Origin: Burkholderiaceae bacterium
Lineage (GTDB): Bacteria; Pseudomonadota; Gammaproteobacteria; Burkholderiales; Burkholderiaceae
Direction of reading: 5' to 3'
DNA: 8,983 nucleotides
Assembly (NCBI GenBank): GCA_947470165.1
Contig: CANISN010000053.1
Coordinates: 1 to 8,983, forward strand
The notes under the pieces were generated by a model. That model was not told the DNA's origin. It made no database searches and was given only the letters and a program-made list of their open reading frames with translations. A program made the translations under genes and the position numbers. Positions within the stretch are counted from its first letter, which is position 1, and each line of letters opens with the position of its first letter. Shown here in pieces: positions 7,662-8,983 of the stretch.

Positions 7662-8735
7662 TTAAGCGCTAACTAGAATTTCTTTCAAGGCAGCAATCAA
7701 TTCATCTGTTTGCTCATCGGTACCGATGGTAATGCGGAGAAATGCTTCAATACGCGCTGTTTGAAAGTGGCGCACGATAATGCCGCGATCTCGTAAGGCT
7801 TGATATAACTTCGCGCCGACCTGTTTGGGATGACGCGTAAAAATAAAGTTGGCGGTGGATGGCACGATGTCAAAACCCAGCGAAGCCAATTCAGCTACTA
7901 AGCGTTCACGAGTTGCGATGACTTTAGCCGATGTTATTTCTAGGTGCTCTTGATCTTGTATAGCTGCAATCGCCCCAGCTTGCGCCAAGCGACCCAGTGG
8001 GTAAGAATTAAAGCTGTTCTTTACACGCTCAAGACCTTCAATCAGTGCTGGGTGACCCACTGCAAATCCAACCCGTAGCCCTGCTAAGGCGCGGGATTTG
8101 GAGAGGGTATGAACGATTAAGAGGTTTTCGGGGCAAGAAGGGCCACGTAAAAGCGGAATACAAGACTCAGTGCCATAGTCCACATAGGCTTCGTCAATTA
8201 TTACTACTGAATCTGTGTTTCTGCTGAGCAAGGCTTCAATATCAGTCCTCGGAAGAGCTCGTCCAGTTGGAGCATTGGGATTAGGGAAGATCACCCCACC
8301 ATTTGGAGACTTGAAATCATTGGCTTGGATCTCAAAATTGGATCCAAGGGGGATGGTTTGATAATCAATACCAAATAGTTTGCAATAGACGGGGTAGAAG
8401 CTATAGGTAATATCCGGGAACTGGACGGGCTTAGCTTGTTTTAGGAGCCCTAAAAAAACGTGAGCTAGTACTTCATCTGAGCCATTGCCCAAAAAAACCT
8501 GTTTCGGGAGTAGGCCATGCAGATCAGCGATGGCTTTTTTCAGTGCCGCGCCTTCGGGATCTGGATAAAGCCTTAAATCATTATTTGCTTGTTCATGAAT
8601 CGCTGCTAGTGCCTTAGGGGATGGGCCATAAGGGCTTTCATTGGTGTTGAGCTTTACCAGCCGCTCCATTTGCGGTTGCTCCCCAGGAATATAAGGGGTG
8701 AGGGTCTGAACGACGGGGCTCCAAAAGCGGCTCAT
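7662..8735 (-). CDS. hisC: Histidinol-phosphate aminotransferase (HisC), reversed in the his cluster
   Basis: HisC is a PLP enzyme that transaminates imidazole-acetol phosphate with glutamate to give L-histidinol phosphate. The 357-residue product has the fold-type I features of the family: [12 protein letters not shown] near the N-terminus, [11 protein letters not shown], the ITYSFYPVY block, [11 protein letters not shown], Asp181 in IIDEAYVDY (binds the PLP ring nitrogen), the PLP lysine Lys213 in [16 protein letters not shown] (E. coli Lys214), and a C-terminal FLRITIGT with the substrate-carboxylate Arg. The opening (SRFWSP, then PYIPGEQP) resembles HisC1 of the Pseudomonas hisGDC operon more than the HisC1 I recall from Burkholderia. 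It is the only gene here on the minus strand, placed where a same-direction hisC would be expected between hisD and hisB. It appears intact, with a slightly longer loop around GPSCPEN. Its ribosome site is poor. Confidence 0.96.
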   Translation of the reverse strand: MSRFWSPVVQTLTPYIPGEQPQMERLVKLNTNESPYGPSPKALAAIHEQANNDLRLYPDPEGAALKKAIADLHGLLPKQVFLGNGSDEVLAHVFLGLLKQAKPVQFPDITYSFYPVYCKLFGIDYQTIPLGSNFEIQANDFKSPNGGVIFPNPNAPTGRALPRTDIEALLSRNTDSVVIIDEAYVDYGTESCIPLLRGPSCPENLLIVHTLSKSRALAGLRVGFAVGHPALIEGLERVKNSFNSYPLGRLAQAGAIAAIQDQEHLEITSAKVIATRERLVAELASLGFDIVPSTANFIFTRHPKQVGAKLYQALRDRGIIVRHFQTARIEAFLRITIGTDEQTDELIAALKEILVSA

Positions 8736-8770
8736 GAGGGACTCTGGTTAAAAATCAGCAAAAGTGAATA

Positions 8771-8799
8771 AATATCGGCATGCAAAGAAGCAAAGTCAG
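8771..8799 (-). promoter_or_regulatory. Candidate promoter for hisC
   Basis: Read on the minus strand, CTGACT (plus positions 8794-8799) and GATATT (8771-8776) are separated by 17 bases, each matching four of six sigma-70 consensus bases. It lies upstream of hisC in the divergent hisC-hisB gap, giving a leader of about 30 bases. The match is ordinary, but some promoter must exist here because hisC has no upstream gene on its strand in this window. Confidence 0.35.
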
Positions 8800-8801
8800 T
8801 A

Positions 8802-8829
8802 TTTAAATCTGTATTAGGAATGATATTAT
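8802..8829 (+). promoter_or_regulatory. Candidate promoter for hisB
   Basis: TTTAAA (8802-8807) and TATTAT (8824-8829) are spaced by 16 bases, and TG at 8821-8822 one base before the -10 gives an extended -10 (TGATATTAT). Predicted transcription would start near 8836, about 34 bases before the hisB ATG. It lies next to the candidate hisC promoter, with the two -35 regions almost adjacent. A separate promoter here makes sense because the reversed hisC separates hisB from hisGD. Confidence 0.45.
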
Positions 8830-8844
8830 GAGGCTTCAATCAAC

Positions 8845-8869
8845 ACTTCGCCTCGCGGCGCACTGAAGT
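8845..8869 (+). promoter_or_regulatory. Hairpin immediately upstream of the hisB start
   Basis: The core stem CGCC (8849-8852) and GGCG (8857-8860) closes a 4-base loop. An outer stem ACTT (8845-8848) with AAGT (8866-8869) could stack beyond a 5-base bulge (8861-8865). The outer arm ends one base before the hisB ATG and covers where a ribosome site would be. It might lower or regulate hisB translation. It could also be chance, since the total pairing is only eight base pairs. Confidence 0.35.
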
Positions 8870-8983
8870 ATGCGGCAAGCCGACGTTACCCGAAACACTT
8901 CGGAAACCAAAATTCAAATTGCTATCAATTTAGATGGCACAGGTAAAGCCGAGCTAGCCTCAGGCGTACCCTTCCTAGACCAC
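8870..8983 (+). CDS. hisB: Imidazoleglycerol-phosphate dehydratase (HisB), 5' part
   Basis: The first 38 codons of IGP dehydratase, running off the right edge. The start is the ATG at 8870: it opens [20 protein letters not shown] and continues to [18 protein letters not shown], matching the N-terminal family pattern R(N)TxET.I, DGTG and (T/S)G(I/V)PFLDH, where the DH begins the metal-binding DHM motif. An in-frame TGA at 8864-8866 rules out a longer N-terminus. The enzyme dehydrates imidazoleglycerol phosphate to imidazole-acetol phosphate, the substrate of HisC. Betaproteobacterial HisB normally is this single-function dehydratase, not the bifunctional enzyme of E. coli, and the lack of an N-terminal phosphatase domain here agrees. 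No clear Shine-Dalgarno sequence is seen; a small hairpin ends just before the ATG. Confidence 0.95.
   Translation, partial: MRQADVTRNTSETKIQIAINLDGTGKAELASGVPFLDH

Noticed and set aside
7655..7670. Possible bidirectional terminator between hisD and hisC
   Set aside because: The stem is 4 bp with an 8-base loop and lacks T-runs on either side, too weak to call.
8045..8227. 60-codon plus-strand open frame inside hisC
   Set aside because: Fully antisense to a conserved part of hisC containing the PLP lysine, with no family resemblance.
8828..8866. 12-codon open frame (MRLQSTLRLAAH) ahead of hisB, considered as a his leader peptide
   Set aside because: It has one His codon, not a run, and its ATG overlaps the candidate -10 element, so the predicted hisB transcript would begin after it.
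8842..8902. Direct repeat AACACTTCG at 8842-8850 and 8894-8902
   Set aside because: Only 9 bases, one copy lies within hisB coding sequence, and no third copy was seen, so chance or codon use is sufficient.

Overview
The window is a stretch of bacterial chromosome from what is most likely a betaproteobacterium of the Burkholderiales. The moderate base composition, the gene order and the protein sequences fit Polynucleobacter or a close relative. This assignment is an inference from recalled family sequences and synteny, not from a search. I see no insertion sequence, prophage, CRISPR array, tRNA or rRNA. Most of the window is conserved housekeeping content.

Region 1 (1-2524) holds the 3' part of a retrograde phospholipid transport (Mla) operon: the end of mlaE (inner-membrane permease), then mlaD (MCE substrate-binding subunit), mlaA (outer-membrane lipoprotein), mlaC (periplasmic carrier) and mlaB (STAS regulator). 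mlaF should lie just upstream. mlaA sits inside the operon between mlaD and mlaC, whereas in E. coli it is a separate locus. Region 2 (2526-4063) is a two-gene ABC-2 type exporter (ATPase plus permease, YadG/YadH-like). Its ATPase start lies one base after the mlaB stop. Region 3 (4115-5670) holds an IbaG-type BolA protein and murA, the first committed enzyme of peptidoglycan synthesis. Region 4 (5691-8983) begins histidine biosynthesis with short-form hisG and hisD on the plus strand, then hisC on the MINUS strand, then the first 38 codons of hisB on the plus strand.

From mlaE to hisD all eleven genes read rightwards with gaps of about 50 bp or less, and often overlap or nearly touch. This suggests one long envelope-plus-histidine transcription unit with possible internal promoters. 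The Mla proteins move phospholipid between the outer and inner membranes (MlaA to MlaC to the MlaFEDB complex), and IbaG and MurA follow, as in E. coli. The extra ABC exporter is wedged between mlaB and ibaG.

The one real departure from an ordinary layout is the reversed hisC. It faces hisD tail to tail across 7 bp with no convincing terminator, and it is divergent from hisB across 134 bp. That interval holds plausible back-to-back promoters and a hairpin just before the hisB start. I did not find evidence of a wholly new system here.
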